Shown: in pieces, positions 34,021-47,828 of the stretch
Layout: every line of letters starts with the position of its first letter
Numbering within the stretch: the first letter of the stretch is position 1
NCBI GenBank assembly: GCA_963995505.1
Contig: OZ023185.1
Location: forward strand, 16,007,691-16,071,690
Length of the DNA stretch: 64,000 bases
Direction of reading: 5' to 3'
Origin: Hypericum androsaemum
Lineage: Eukaryota > Streptophyta > Magnoliopsida > Malpighiales > Hypericaceae
Made by a program: the position numbers and the translations under genes
Notes under the pieces: model-generated
Told to the model about the DNA's origin: nothing
Databases searched by the model: none
Seen by the model: the letters and a program-made list of their open reading frames with translations, nothing else

Positions 34021-35852
34021 TAATTTTAATAGTAGTCTGAATACTTCTGCCCAACATGAGATTCTTTCTATTCTTGGTATGCATCATGTGGCCGATTCTG
34101 ACAGGTATATGGGTCTCCTGTTGTTTTGTGCAGCTCTAAAGGTAGAGCAGTGAGTTATATTTACAATGCTATCTAGTCTAAATCCCAATCTTGAAAAAAT
34201 AAGCTGTTATCTGCTGCGGGTCGTGAGATTATGATTAAGTCTATGCTCGCGTCTATCCCTACATATGTCATGCAATGTGTGTCTTTTCCTAGATTTATTT
34301 GCAAAAAGTTGGGTGGTTTGATGTCTAATTTCTGGTGGTCGGGCGATGTCGAGGTTGGCAAGATCCATTGGATCAGCTTGGAGAAGATGGCAAAGGCTAA
34401 AAATAAGGGCGGCATGGGGTTCAGGAACATGGAGGCATTTAACAATGCCCTCTTGGTTAAACAGGAATGGAAGCTCTTTCAACATCCTGACTCTATCTAT
34501 TACCAGCTTCTAAAGAGCATTTGCTTCCCCTCTTGTTCAATGATGCAGGCTATCAAACATAATAGCTCTTCATGGACTTGGTCAAGTATCTTGAAGGGAT
34601 TAGAAGTCATTAAGCCTGACCTTATGTGGAGGATCGCAAATAGGAGAAAGGCGCAAATTTGGGAGGAGTCCTAGATCCCCTCCTACTTGGACAAGCGTGT
34701 CCAGTCTCCTAAACCAGATTCTGATCCCCCTTTTGTGGTAGCTGCGCTTGTGGATGCTAATGGAAAATCTTGAGATCCCCACATCTTACAGGAGCTCTTC
34801 AACGAGGAGGAAGTGCAGGCGATCAATAGGATTAAACCAAGAAGGATCCTGCGCGAGGACAAGCTCATTTGGACAATTGCTAATTTTGGGGGTATTCTGT
34901 AAAGATTGGTTACCATTATGTAATGTCTCTCAGTTCCCCTACTGATTTGGATTATGATGTTGTGTGGCGCAGGATCTGGAAACTCCCCGTTCTCCCAAAG
35001 ATTAAAATTTTCTCTGGAGAGTTGCACACAATTTCCTCTCAACAGCTGCTAACTTATCCAGGCGTTCCATCTCACCAGGCATGCCCTGCCAACTTTGTTG
35101 TGCTGCTATAGAGGACGAGGTGCATGCTTTGATCTTATGCCCACATGCTAAAGCTTTCAAGTCATTGTCCTTTGGCTACAGTTCGATGGCTGGCGATATT
35201 ACTGACTTCAAAAGCTGGTTGATTTGAAACAAGTTCCTATTCGAAGGCTCCAAGCATGACCCTCAAGTTTGCTGGAGAATCGCATGCACCAAAGCTGTCG
35301 AGTTCTCTAATCTTCAGGGGCCTGCTCCTCATGTTATTGAAAGCTCCCACTGCTGGCGTCCCCTGAACATCGATGCTTCGTGGATTTCCTTCCTTTGAAG
35401 CTGCTGGTTAGGGGATGGTTGCCAGAGATCGTTCTGAGAGCTTAATCCAGGTACTTCACACATCTTCTGAGGCCATTTCAAATATGGATGCTGAGTTAAA
35501 GGCCATTGAGCCTGCTATTGGGTGGATTTGCACTAAATCCCCCCTTTAGGCAGTTATGATGGAGTCTGATTGCAAATTTTTGGTTGATTATCTGAACGGG
35601 GCTACTTGGGACATTGATTGGAATCTCGAATTGGAAGCTTTGGAGGTGCAAACATCTTTTTTGAGTTTACCTTTGTGTAAACTTGTACATATACCCGAAA
35701 GTGCTAATTCTGTTGCGGACTGGATTACTAAGTCTGCTAGATTAGGCTTGGACCTTGATGATGTTTTATATTGCCTTCCTAAGGCCTTGGTGGATCTTTT
35801 GTTGTATGATTCCTTTGACTAATGAGAAGTACTATCTTTTAACCTTAAAAAA
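34021..35852 (+). mobile_element. Degenerate L1-like LINE 3' part (RT end, zf-RVT, RNase H), copy 1
   Basis: Plus-strand frames, broken by stops and frameshifts, give plant LINE domains in order. 34023-34160 is an RT tail (SLNTSAQHEILSILGMH). 34205-34674 has REIMIKSMLASIPTYVM, FWWSG and GGMGFRNMEAFNNALL. About 34950-35150 is a zf-RVT-like region (VWRRIWKLPVLPKIKIF, later EDEVHALILCPHA). About 35370-35820 is an RNase H-like domain (NIDASW, MVARDRSE, MESDCKFLVDYL, ANSVADWI). Multiple stops mean it is inactive. Ends are approximate; an A-rich CCTTAAAAAAA at about 35842-35852 may be the tail. Confidence 0.75.
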
Positions 35853-36409
35853 ATCTGCCAAAGATAAATTAATTCCATACCGAAAGAAAAGTACTATGAT
35901 CAGGCGACGCACAAAATCGGGGGTTTGACTGCTAAATTAAATTCTGCATATCTAATTCAATAAATTTACCATATTGAAACTATCAGAACAGGATTCATCA
36001 CAGTTCTAATTCGAACGAATACGATTATCAAAACCTTGAATTATATTTGATTCGTCCAAGAATAAATTATGAAATATCGAATTTGAATTTAATTCCAATC
36101 AAATTATTATTTTTTGAAATTTATTTTGAAAATTTTTAAATGCTTCAAAAAATTGAAATTTTTTCCATTTTTGTTTTTGAATTTTTAAATTTTTAAATTT
36201 TTTTTAAAGAATTTAAGGTTTAGAATTAGGGTCTAGGGTTTCGAAAATTTATTTCAGATGATTTGCACTCAAGACCTCTTGTTAAAGCTAGAACAATGTC
36301 TTCACCAAAACTAAGTGATTGTTGGTTCTTATGATCACTTTAATTAGTTACATTCTTATAATTTATTAATTATATTTATCGCTTAAATTTGGTTTATAAT
36401 TAATATTAC
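35853..36409. other. AT-rich spacer
   Basis: No gene or repeat recognised; long A/T runs near 36100-36220. The same sequence recurs at 47272-47828. Confidence 0.5.
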
Positions 36410-37544
36410 TGTGAGGACGAGGAAACCATAATGAATAATTTAAAAGTTATAGGGAAAAAACTATAATTTGTCCAGGGACTAAACTAAACTTTTGTCAAAC
36501 CTTAACCCTAGCTTCGCCTATAAAAGAAGGCTGGACGAAACCCTAAATCTCACCTTTCTGAAATTTCATTTCTCTCTTTCAAGATAGAAGAGATCTTCTG
36601 GGCAAGTCTGAGGACGAGGGAGAACACGACGATACCTTCCGAGACGCTAGGGTAAGCTGTCTTGTCCGAATCTGTTGAGAATCGCTGAAGTTTAAGGATA
36701 AATCGTAGTGATTGTTTGATCACAAATCTGTAGGGACTTGAGGAGGGCGCCGTAAATTAGGAGAGACGTGGATTGACGAGGTTAGGTTAGAAGAATATGA
36801 GGTAGGTCGAACCTCTATATCTTTTAGGTCGTAATTGCTGTATTTTTTTGTTGTATGATCGTATTGGGATGTATTTCATCCGTATTTGAGTGGTATGTAA
36901 TTCGTAGGTTCATACTCTGTCCTTTTTTTAGCGTGATCTGTATTAGTTTCATATTCTGCCATGATCTGTATTCTGCCATGCGATCTGTATGCAAGTGGGT
37001 ATATTCTGCCATGTGATTCGTATCTGTTCTGTCTGTTCTGGTCGGGATTATCCCGGTGCTTTTGTGCCCATAGAGTACTCTGAATTTTCGTACTCTATGT
37101 GAGCACCGGTGATATCTATGCCATGTGGTGAGACTGTCCTCTCGTTTCTGTGTCTTTAGCTTGAAGGATTTATCTTCTGTGCCCCACAGGTTCCCGATTG
37201 TCGTACTCCAGAGTCCGTCTGTGTGTGAGTCGTTGATACTAATTCGGTTTATGCAATCTGTGTATGCATGTTTATGTATTTTAATTATGAGTTCGACTTA
37301 CTGAGTTGTGTAAACTCAGCAAAATACGTATTTTATTTTAGATGCGACAGGGACAGATCAGGTGTGAGATCTAGAGGCGAGGACATGCATTCATTCATTC
37401 GCCTTTCATTTTAAGACTTTTCTTTGTATTTTTCTTTATGATTTTATGACTCGATGATGGATTTTATGAGTTGAAAAATAAAGATGTCTTGCGAGAATAT
37501 TTACCCCGCAGTAGTTGGCATGCCTTGTTTATCGGGGCGTGACA
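36410..37544 (+). mobile_element. Solo LTR, copy 1
   Basis: A 1135-base segment begins TGTGAGGACGAGG and ends GGGGCGTGACA, a typical TG...CA LTR boundary. It is flanked by ATTAC and GTTAC, a five-base target duplication with one change. A TATAAAAG box at about 36520, followed by a pyrimidine-rich leader, marks the LTR promoter. No internal domain or second LTR adjoins, so it is what remains after LTR-LTR recombination. Confidence 0.65.
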
Positions 37545-38280
37545 GTTACAAATCAGTGAAGGGACAATACGGGCCTCTCCTGATTTTCCAAAAGACTAGG
37601 AAACTTTGAGTGAGAAAGAGAATGAATCAAATTATTAATAGAAAGAATTGAGATTGAATTGTGTAAATTTTGAAGGATAAAAGTGGGTATTTAAAGTGTT
37701 TAAAAGTAAATTTAAATTTATTAAAAAATTTTAAAAATATGCAATTTGCTGCTGCCTTGAAATCAGTCCCCCATTTTTTTCTACATAATTCAATGGTACA
37801 AATCAAATTCGAAATAAATTCGACAAATTTTAGAAATCTTCATCTGTATTCAATTTTCTTCAAATAAATTAAAATGAAATTTTCATAGAATCAAATCAAA
37901 TCTCGAATCGAGTTCAATTCTTGGTCACTCTATATCAAACTCTCTTTTAGAAATGTGGCTTTTAAAGCCTAAGAGATAAGGCCACTTTAATATCCTATTG
38001 TATCACCGATTCTCACTTGTATTTTCTATAGTTTAAAATACATTAAACAAGTCTAATTTTTACCACTTATAGAACACGAGCATCCCCGGGCAGCTGCCCT
38101 GCATGCTGTTATGCCATAACATCTTTCCACTGATTATGTAAACTGCCATCACAAACTTTTGTATCAAAATGGAAATTGACGTGGCAAATAGAAATTTCTC
38201 AAATAATACCAATATTTTAATGATTTTTCAAAATAATTATCTTATTGGAGCCCACAGAGAGAAAATTGATCCCACTCCAC
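37545..38280. other. Intergenic end of unit 1
   Basis: AT-rich; no recognised feature. It ends at the unit junction, where the sequence returns to TCTTGTCCGAAATTC. Recurs at 48964-49699. Confidence 0.45.
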
Positions 38281-38376
38281 TCTTGTCCGAAATTCACGCA
38301 CCCATGTAAAACCCTTTATATCTCGCTCAAAATAGGAATAACAATAGACTGCATCTCATCTGGCTAGAATTTACAG

Positions 38377-39232
38377 AACCAGGATTCTTGCCTTTTTTTT
38401 AGGCCGACCCTCATTTTTACCTTTATTCTCTTTAAAAACAAAGATCTGGATAAGATTCGAGTCTTAAAAAATCGGGCAGGACAGGGCGACCCACTGTCCG
38501 TATTATTTAAAAACTAAATAATTTTTTAAAAATTAAACCATACTTCTTCGCAATAGCAAAGTACTCGAAAAATGTGATTGTAATTTATTTATTTTTCTAA
38601 AATAAGTCAACATAAAAAATAAATTAAAAAAACTACAAATTAATATGACAATTAAAGGGTAGAATATATTAGAAGGTTGAATTAACATTACGTAGGTTAA
38701 ACGTTCTTCATCATTCCTCCTTTGACAATTTGTTAGTTTCTCTCAGATATCTAAAGCATCAAGAACATCAATTGGAACCTACTTAACGGGTGTTTCTTTT
38801 GGTTGAAAAGGTGTTCACGTTCTTTACCAGTTGTAATATCTTATATTTGATAATCGGTAACGATACCAATTAAGATGTAACTTTGGTATTTTGTTACTAT
38901 GGTATTTATACCAACTTAGATGAATAAATTTACTTATAAAAAAATTCTAAATTGGGTAGGTTGTGATGAGCATTTGGTACTAATTTTAGTAATTAATAGA
39001 TCCTATCCGATTTTAAAAAAATATTAAAAAAATATATATTATTTTAATATTTTTTTAAATCGGGTAGGATCCGGGTAGGATCCTATGTGTCCATATCCAT
39101 GGCCTTATCATTTAAAAAAATAAGGATCCGGACAGGATAAGGGTCTAGACCCAGTCAAAGTCAACGGGTCCTAAACCCTTCGAGTCTGGATCCGGATAGA
39201 TCCTCAGGATAAAGGTCAAATTGCTATCCCTA
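38377..39232 (-). mobile_element. hAT-like element D, copy 2
   Basis: Same as 26950-27805, offset 11427. Left boundary approximate. Confidence 0.55.
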
Positions 39233-40272
39233 GCTCAAAAGCTATAAATGAAGAAAAACTTCAAAGGCCGTGTTCTAAAAGTCATCCATTTTTAATAAAA
39301 AGGGACACTTCCATTCATTTTCTTTTCTCATTTTTTTTCCTTTTAATGTTCTTTCATTAATTGTTAACTGTCTCTTAATTTTAATCCAAATATTGTATCA
39401 TTTAGCTGTGAAACCAAATGACACCAAGCTCCTATTTAGTGCACTTCCTGTGCCAAAAGACACAAAATGCTACTGTATATTTTGGCAGAATAAAAGGTCA
39501 CCAACACAAGGTGCTACTGCTTTGCTTTGGCAGAATCAAAGAGACGCCAACACATAACCCACTCGAAAATGACGACTAAGTTTGTATTTTTATGTTTGTT
39601 TAAAGGGAAGTGTCATTATTTTGGTTTGGAGATGTTGGTATAAGCATAGCAAATAAGGAGTTGGTAAGAGGTTGTTTAAAAAAACATATTATTTATGTGT
39701 AAAAAAGTTTGCATATCATGATAATTGATTCTTCAGATTGAGATTTGTATAGTAAAATAATGAAGACAGTGGTAGAAGATGGAGACTTTTAAATTTTGGA
39801 TTTTTTTTAAGTTTTCCGATTTCTATTTTTCATTTCAATTTTTTGTATTTTTTTGGTGAATTAAATTTTTTTACTTGGCGATATGAAATAACGTTATCAG
39901 AATATGGTCAACATCTAAGTCAACGCAAAAGTTTACTTCATGAACAAGTACATTTTCAACCTAATAGTACGCGAATTAAATATAGTATCTCTAAATGGGC
40001 TTCCTGTCCAATGCAGGACTTAATGGGCTTCCATTAAAAGCTAAAAACAAAAGCGAAGTCGATAAGTTGTGGATATTATTACTACCAACCGCACATTGCT
40101 AATACAAAATAGTATAAAAATGCATGCGAGATTTTTCAAAGAACTCTTATTCATCAAATGTCCAGGCAATTAAGGATGGAGCCAATAGACACTCGTGCAA
40201 GAAAAAGTAGAGGGAAAACAAGAAACACTTCTCATGCTCCTTGGCATAGTATCTTCGTTTCTTGTGGCAAAC

Positions 40273-42989
40273 TCATTCATAAATCGGGACAGGTTCCAAT
40301 AGAAGACACTCGAGACGGTCTTTGGTTCCGATGTCCGGGGTGACACCATGTCCGTCGCCATTCCTGTAGAAGTATTGAGCCGCCCTGGCTAGATTCTGAC
40401 AGGCTCCTATTAGAGCCGGTTCTGAGAAAGGATAGCCATCTGTCAGACTTTTGTTCATTACCTTCCATATTTTCTCGACTAAGTCTTTTACGTGTTCTCT
40501 TGCGACTTCCTCTTCCACTCCATTCTCGTTCATGTAACATTGGATCGACTTCATATTATCTCCTCTTGCCAACTCATCCTGTATATTTACGCATACGTAA
40601 ATAAATCTCAGATCTGATGTCTAATAATAATTAATGAAATTTGAGGAGCCTTCGCATACCTTTGAAGTGCCAAGATCATTGGTGAGTCGAAGGATCAAGC
40701 AGGAACAACGCACGATAGATGGAAAATCTTGAATATATTTTAGTGCCTTCTCTGTTATATTGTCACTTGTAAGTATGTAAGTGACGATCAACATTAGAGC
40801 CCCACCAATTGAAATCTCAGAGTTGTCCATATATTGCTCCATCGTTGGAATATGTCCTCCGTTGTACCATTTTGATTCTTTCAAATACGCGTTACAGAGA
40901 TCTGCCCACTAAAAATCAAATAACGAAGGTGACACATTAAATTTTAATCTAACAATGAAATAAAAGACGTTGTACATATATAAAGTTTTATAGTAATTAC
41001 CGCTTTGCCAATATACGGAATAGTGTTGAAGCCTTGTTCTTTGTGGGTCATGTAGCCGAGTTCATTGCTAGTATTGAATATCGCGAGGAGAACTGTCCTC
41101 ACCGGAGGAGGGAGCTCATCGACTCTAGTGATATCCCACCTACAAAATCACAACATAATAAATATTTGTTCTAATATATTTTAAAATTTTTGTAATATTC
41201 TTAAATTCTCTAATTCATTATGAAGAGAAAATTAAATTAGTTTTAAAGTACGTATAAAAAGACGCATAAACAAGTTCCAAAAGACCTGTTCACGAAATCG
41301 GTGGTGAGTTCCAGCTCTTCAGGGGAACCATAGACATCATACACATCATCGATCAAAGATATCATGGATGTGATCTTAGTTAACCCAATTCTGTAAGTTC
41401 CATATTGCGGCTCATGAACCATCATAGAACACCATAGGTAGTGTTCCAAGATCCTGTCTCTAGAAAATGTTATTTTATTCAATCCCATGTCCAACCACCA
41501 CCTGAAAAATCACGAATTTGAGAGGTTAATTATGTAGATAATTCCATATAAAAGTAATTAATTTGTCTTCAAAAATTAATTATCAAGTAATTATACCTAG
41601 TCAATTCCTTAACCTCTTGTAAATAAGTGGACTGAAGTATATTGAAGTCCAATTTGGCAAGCTCGAGCAAAGATTTGTTCATGTCCTGCTCTTGCTCGTA
41701 TGTGTCTATAAACCATCTTGCCTCGAGCCTGTTTAGCCTCCAATGTAGAGGTACATCCAAAGCACGGTTCACTTTACTGGCCCAGGTTTCGGGCAAGACA
41801 GAACTGGAAGCAAGTCTTGTTAGTTGCTTGATCGCGTATTCTCTGATCTTATTTATGACGTCTTCGCCTTCATACGCCAAGAAAGAAGTATCGTATAAAG
41901 TTAACAACGTTTTGACATCATCATTGAAATCTTCCTTGATTTCTCCCTCGTCTATGAATTTCTGAAACACATCTGCGAGAAATAGAAAAAGGGAATAGAC
42001 ACGAACAATTTTAAATTAGGTCCCAAGACACGTATGGTTTTACTAAGTTTAATATTTTCTATGGATGGTCTTGCAAGAAAAGCGAAATACAGCTTCGAAT
42101 GGTCAGAATCTTCACGTTATATCAAAATTTTAAGGTGTTTAGCAGGTAAAATTTAATACATTATATAAATAACATATACATGTCTTGTAAGCGACGTGGA
42201 TTTCTTCTGGTTTATACCACTTGATGTAGAAGATTTGAAAGGTGGCAAAATTCTTCCAACAAATATTTAACACTATTGCGTTACCAAGTGCTCGAACTTG
42301 GACATGTTAATTAAGTTAAAATAACTCTCTCGTTAGTTGATCTAAGTAGTACTATTTAATTGGAGATTGTAAAGTAAGCATATGGAATACCTTCAGGAAC
42401 AAGCAATCCTTTTTGTCTGAACAATCTGAACTTGAGAGCAACGGTATAAAGATCAGTGTCGGTCCAAGAAGGATGTTGGGCGTCGTGGAAATAGAGAGAG
42501 TCGATTGCAGTTCTGATCTCCTTCTCGAAGTGATACTCCAAACCTAGTCTTTGGACGGAATCAATGAGCTCCAACTTCACCAATGGATTCTTCTCTCCTC
42601 TAAAAAGACTCTTCACCTCATATTTCAGTAGCTCAACCTTCTTCATGTGCTCCTCTCCCTGTAAATGCACGCTTCAAACCTATTAGGAGCTGAAACGACG
42701 TAGTAGTATTGATGAGAAAATGAGATATCACCTGGTAGTCACTGGTGGATGACAAAAGGAGGTCGTAGTCCCAGACACTTGGCTGATAGTTTCCCGACCG
42801 TCTTTGGACGATCGGTTTTTCTTTAGTTGAATGTTTTATCTGGGCGGAGGCCGAGCAGACAACACGACGGCTGATGCTGCTTCGGCCGCCACTAGGGCAA
42901 GGGAATTTCTTGAGAAATATTGGCAATGGCATCGGAATCAGGCTACTCAAGGAGCATGGGGAAGTGGTGATAATAGCTTTGTTAGCCAT
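40273..42989 (-). CDS. TPS4: plastid monoterpene synthase, identical to TPS3
   Basis: Seven exons: 42989-42732, 42658-42391, 41972-41597, 41501-41286, 41139-41001, 40908-40660, 40578-40273; 603 codons, all splice sites intact. The translation equals TPS3 throughout, with RR(x)8W at 63-73, DDVYD at 352-356 and NDLGTSKDE at 496-504. Introns and flanks are also copied, including the promoter with its 620-base insertion. If both copies are real, they act as a dosage pair with no sequence basis for different products or regulation. If the assembly duplicated one locus, this gene and TPS3 are the same gene. Confidence 0.9.
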
Positions 42990-43050
42990 TTTTTTCTTTA
43001 TTTCTAAATTTGTTATCTGGTACTTACAATAGGTCGAGGGCTATGGAGGA

Positions 43051-43060
43051 TACTTATAGT
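43051..43060 (-). promoter_or_regulatory. TATA-like box of TPS4
   Basis: ACTATAAGTA on the minus strand at the same distance from the ATG as in TPS3. Confidence 0.45.
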
Positions 43061-45447
43061 GGGAGTCGGGTTTGTAACCACATAAATATTCCGCTCAAGT
43101 TGTCTTTTGAAAACAATATCAGGTACGTACTTCAGTTATTTTTCCTCTATTTTGAACAAGGTTTAGAGTGTAAACTTGTGCAGGGGTGAGTTATTGTATT
43201 CGGGGGTTTAGGGTGTAGACTTTTTTTTTAGGGTGTAGACTTGATAACACTCGGTAGTGTTTACCTATAGTGGTTTTTTAAATAGGTTTTGTGGGTTTTA
43301 ATGAAGTCAGATACAATTTTATTAAGTCTACACCTCTTTTTTAGGATAGTGTAGATTTAATAAATTTGTAATTTTATTAAGTCTACACTTTTTTTTATTA
43401 AGTCTACACTTGATTTACATTTAATATGTAATTTTGGTGATTTATAAAAAACACGATTTTTTTGGACATTTTCTCTGCAACTAGACTGGGACGGAGTGCG
43501 AGCTTCCTTGAGAAGAGGAGCAATATGAGGAATAAAATTTTCGTATCTAACTCAAAATTTTAAAAATAAAATTTATTAGGTCGAAATTTATATGATCTGG
43601 ACTTTAGTAACGTGCGATGAAACAGAAAATTTGTATGAACAATAAAGAGAATGAGATCATCCCGTTTTGATATAATGTTAGTTACTTCATATCTTATCCA
43701 AAACTTCAATATAATGATAAATAAATTTTCAGTACTTGTAAACGATAAAACTGAGAATTTGTACGAACAATAAAGAGAATGAGATCATCCCGTTTTGATA
43801 TAATATTAGCTACTCCATATCTTATCCAAAACTTCAATATAATGATAAATGAATTTTCAGCACTAATATAATGATAAATAAAATTTTCAGCACTAATTCC
43901 GAAATTTTCACCAAATTTCGGAATTATTTTAATCTCAAGTTGAAATTCAACTGAGACAGAAATAGTGACTGGATTGGAGGATTTGCGTGCACTTCAGAAA
44001 ACTTGTCTAGCGTCGTTGTGGAGCTCCGTGGTTTACGGAGTTAGCATGGTCCTTGGGTTGGAAGTTGACTCTAAGAATATTGCAGATTACATTCAGAAAT
44101 CTGCATGTCTTGCTCCTCTCATTCTCTCTTAAGTTCCATTTTTCGTTCTTCCAAGTCCTTCCACTTTGAAAATAACTCTAATTCCTAAATTTTAATGACA
44201 ATGGATTTCTACGAAAGCTAGTTCTAAAAAAATAGTCTAAATTAAACTTGGGAAAACAAAACTTCATTTGAAATAAAAAGGGTTTTCCGAACAATCTGTA
44301 AAGTGATCATCGATAGATCCATTCACCGGACTCTTACCGGTCTGTTTGTCGATGAGATCAACAAATTAACCTATATTTATCCCTAAGCCCCATATCGTTT
44401 AAAGTGTAACAACAAACACTTGTATCAACTTGTGAAGATCTTGTTATAGTTTAACAAAAAGGTCTCGAGTTCAATCATTGTGAGCGTTATCTAGAGTGCC
44501 TTACCGTGCATTCCGTAACCCGCCCTTCCCAACTCCGATAATTATCGTGACTATATTTAATTATTTATACCAATAATATCTAATCTCATTAATTGACACC
44601 ATTTAGGACAGAAAACCACATGACCAAATCGTTTATGAGATCAGATATTATTTATACCAATATTATCTGATCTCATAAATTAATAATACATATTGACTGG
44701 CTGTCCTTTGTAGCCCATGCGAACCATAACCAAGGCCGTCAGGAAAATATTATATATGTTGTCGTGTATGTATCTACCCATCCCACGAGATTCATGTAGT
44801 GTTTGTGAAATTTCTATTTTTATAGTTGAGTAGAGTTATATGCTATTTAGGAGCAGTTTTTTTTAACATTCTTAATAAAATTCTTCAATTATCTACCAAA
44901 AAAAACTATTCAATGACGCAATTTAATGAAAATTGCTACGGAGAAAAAGTTTCTGACTTGATATTGCTAAAAAAATAATTTACACTATTTCGGTGACCCC
45001 AAAATCATAGAGATTGTTATTACAATTAACCTTGATAGACAATTGCCCTACAATCCAAGATCTTTCACTCTAAAAATAATTTGGTCTAACAACATTAGAT
45101 GTTAACAAATTTCATGAAAATTTAGAATTTAAATCCTGACACGGCATAAAAATTTGTGTTACAAAAATCCAAAACCATTCACAAATGTCCCCCGCGAATC
45201 CATTTTTTGTTTTTCCCCCAGAAACCAACTTGCACGGGATCTCCGTACTATATTAATTGATGCCGTATCTCCAAGATCTGTTAATATATTCTTGGGATAT
45301 TTTGAAGGAGACACGGCGTGAATGCTCAGCTGGAATATCGCATCTCTATAAAAAAAGATTCGAAAGGAATCTCGGTGTAAGATTTGGATCCGGTTCAAAT
45401 CCGCCAAAGATGCGAGAGAAGCCCTGGCTTTTAAAAAGATGATCGAT
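43061..45447. other. TPS4 upstream region
   Basis: Copy of 31634-34020, including the 620-base block (about 43490-44107), the 128-base tandem pair (43628-43872) and the hairpin unit. Confidence 0.55.
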
Positions 45448-47271
45448 TAATTTTAATAGTAGTCTGAATACTTCTGCCCAACATGAGATTCTTTCTATTC
45501 TTGGTATGCATCATGTGGCCGATTCTGACAGGTATATGGGTCTCCTGTTGTTTTGTGCAGCTCTAGCAGTGAGTTATATTTACAATGCTATCTAGTCTAA
45601 ATCCCAATCTTGAAAAAATAAGCTGTTATCTGCTGCGGGTCGTGAGATTATGATTAAGTCTATGCTCGCGTCTATCCCTACATATGTCATGCAATGTGTG
45701 TCTTTTCCTAGATTTATTTGCAAAAAGTTGGGTGGTTTGATGTCTAATTTCTGGTGGTCGGGCGATGTCGAGGTTGGCAAGATCCATTGGATCAGCTTGG
45801 AGAAGATGGCAAAGGCTAAAAATAAGGGCGGCATGGGGTTCAGGAACATGGAGGCATTTAACAATGCCCTCTTGGTTAAACAGGAATGGAAGCTCTTTCA
45901 ACATCCTGACTCTATCTATTACCAGCTTCTAAAGAGCATTTGCTTCCCCTCTTGTTCAATGATGCAGGCTATCAAACATAATAGCTCTTCATGGACTTGG
46001 TCAAGTATCTTGAAGGGATTAGAAGTCATTAAGCCTGACCTTATGTGGAGGATCGCAAATAGGAGAAAGGCGCAAATTTGGGAGGAGTCCTAGATCCCCT
46101 CCTACTTGGACAAGCGTGTCCAGTCTCCTAAACCAGATTCTGATCCCCCTTTTGTGGTAGCTGCGCTTGTGGATGCTAATGGAAAATCTTGAGATCCCCA
46201 CATCTTACAGGAGCTCTTCAACGAGGAGGAAGTGCAGGCGATCAATAGGATTAAACCAAGAAGGATCCTGCGCGAGGACAAGCTCATTTGGACAATTGCT
46301 AATTTTGGGGGTATTCTGTAAAGATTGGTTACCATTATGTAATGTCTCTCAGTTCCCCTACTGATTTGGATTATGATGTTGTGTGGCGCAGGATCTGGAA
46401 ACTCCCCGTTCTCCCAAAGATTAAAATTTTCTCTGGAGAGTTGCACACAATTTCCTCTCAACAGCTGCTAACTTATCCAGGCGTTCCATCTCACCAGGCA
46501 TGCCCTGCCAACTTTGTTGTGCTGCTATAGAGGACGAGGTGCATGCTTTGATCTTATGCCCACATGCTAAAGCTTTCAAGTCATTGTCCTTTGGCTACAG
46601 TTCGATGGCTGGCGATATTACTGACTTCAAAAGCTGGTTGATTTGAAACAAGTTCCTATTCGAAGGCTCCAAGCATGACCCTCAAGTTTGCTGGAGAATC
46701 GCATGCACCAAAGCTGTCGAGTTCTCTAATCTTCAGGGGCCTGCTCCTCATGTTATTGAAAGCTCCCACTGCTGGCGTCCCCTGAACATCGATGCTTCGT
46801 GGATTTCCTTCCTTTGAAGCTGCTGGTTAGGGGATGGTTGCCAGAGATCGTTCTGAGAGCTTAATCCAGGTACTTCACACATCTTCTGAGGCCATTTCAA
46901 ATATGGATGCTGAGTTAAAGGCCATTGAGCCTGCTATTGGGTGGATTTGCACTAAATCCCCCCTTTAGGCAGTTATGATGGAGTCTGATTGCAAATTTTT
47001 GGTTGATTATCTGAACGGGGCTACTTGGGACATTGATTGGAATCTCGAATTGGAAGCTTTGGAGGTGCAAACATCTTTTTTGAGTTTACCTTTGTGTAAA
47101 CTTGTACATATACCCGAAAGTGCTAATTCTGTTGCGGACTGGATTACTAAGTCTGCTAGATTAGGCTTGGACCTTGATGATGTTTTATATTGCCTTCCTA
47201 AGGCCTTGGTGGATCTTTTGTTGTATGATTCCTTTGACTAATGAGAAGTACTATCTTTTAACCTTAAAAAA
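45448..47271 (+). mobile_element. Degenerate L1-like LINE 3' part, copy 2
   Basis: Same as 34021-35852 but lacking eight bases after GCAGCTCTA near 45565, where unit 1 reads AAGGTAGA. The deletion lies in the already broken RT tail. Confidence 0.75.
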
Positions 47272-47828
47272 ATCTGCCAAAGATAAATTAATTCCATACC
47301 GAAAGAAAAGTACTATGATCAGGCGACGCACAAAATCGGGGGTTTGACTGCTAAATTAAATTCTGCATATCTAATTCAATAAATTTACCATATTGAAACT
47401 ATCAGAACAGGATTCATCACAGTTCTAATTCGAACGAATACGATTATCAAAACCTTGAATTATATTTGATTCGTCCAAGAATAAATTATGAAATATCGAA
47501 TTTGAATTTAATTCCAATCAAATTATTATTTTTTGAAATTTATTTTGAAAATTTTTAAATGCTTCAAAAAATTGAAATTTTTTCCATTTTTGTTTTTGAA
47601 TTTTTAAATTTTTAAATTTTTTTTAAAGAATTTAAGGTTTAGAATTAGGGTCTAGGGTTTCGAAAATTTATTTCAGATGATTTGCACTCAAGACCTCTTG
47701 TTAAAGCTAGAACAATGTCTTCACCAAAACTAAGTGATTGTTGGTTCTTATGATCACTTTAATTAGTTACATTCTTATAATTTATTAATTATATTTATCG
47801 CTTAAATTTGGTTTATAATTAATATTAC
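47272..47828. other. AT-rich spacer, copy 2
   Basis: Copy of 35853-36409; no recognised feature. Confidence 0.5.

Larger units (their letters stand above)
26853..38280 (-). repeat. 11.43 kb tandem unit UCB, copy 1 (contains TPS3)
   Basis: This unit is followed head to tail by a nearly identical copy at 38281-49699. Both start TCTTGTCCGAAATTCACGC. Visible differences are one T in a run near 26970, eight bases near 34140 (present here, absent in copy 2) and T/C near 37137. It holds element D, TPS3, a LINE and a solo LTR. Confidence 0.92.
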
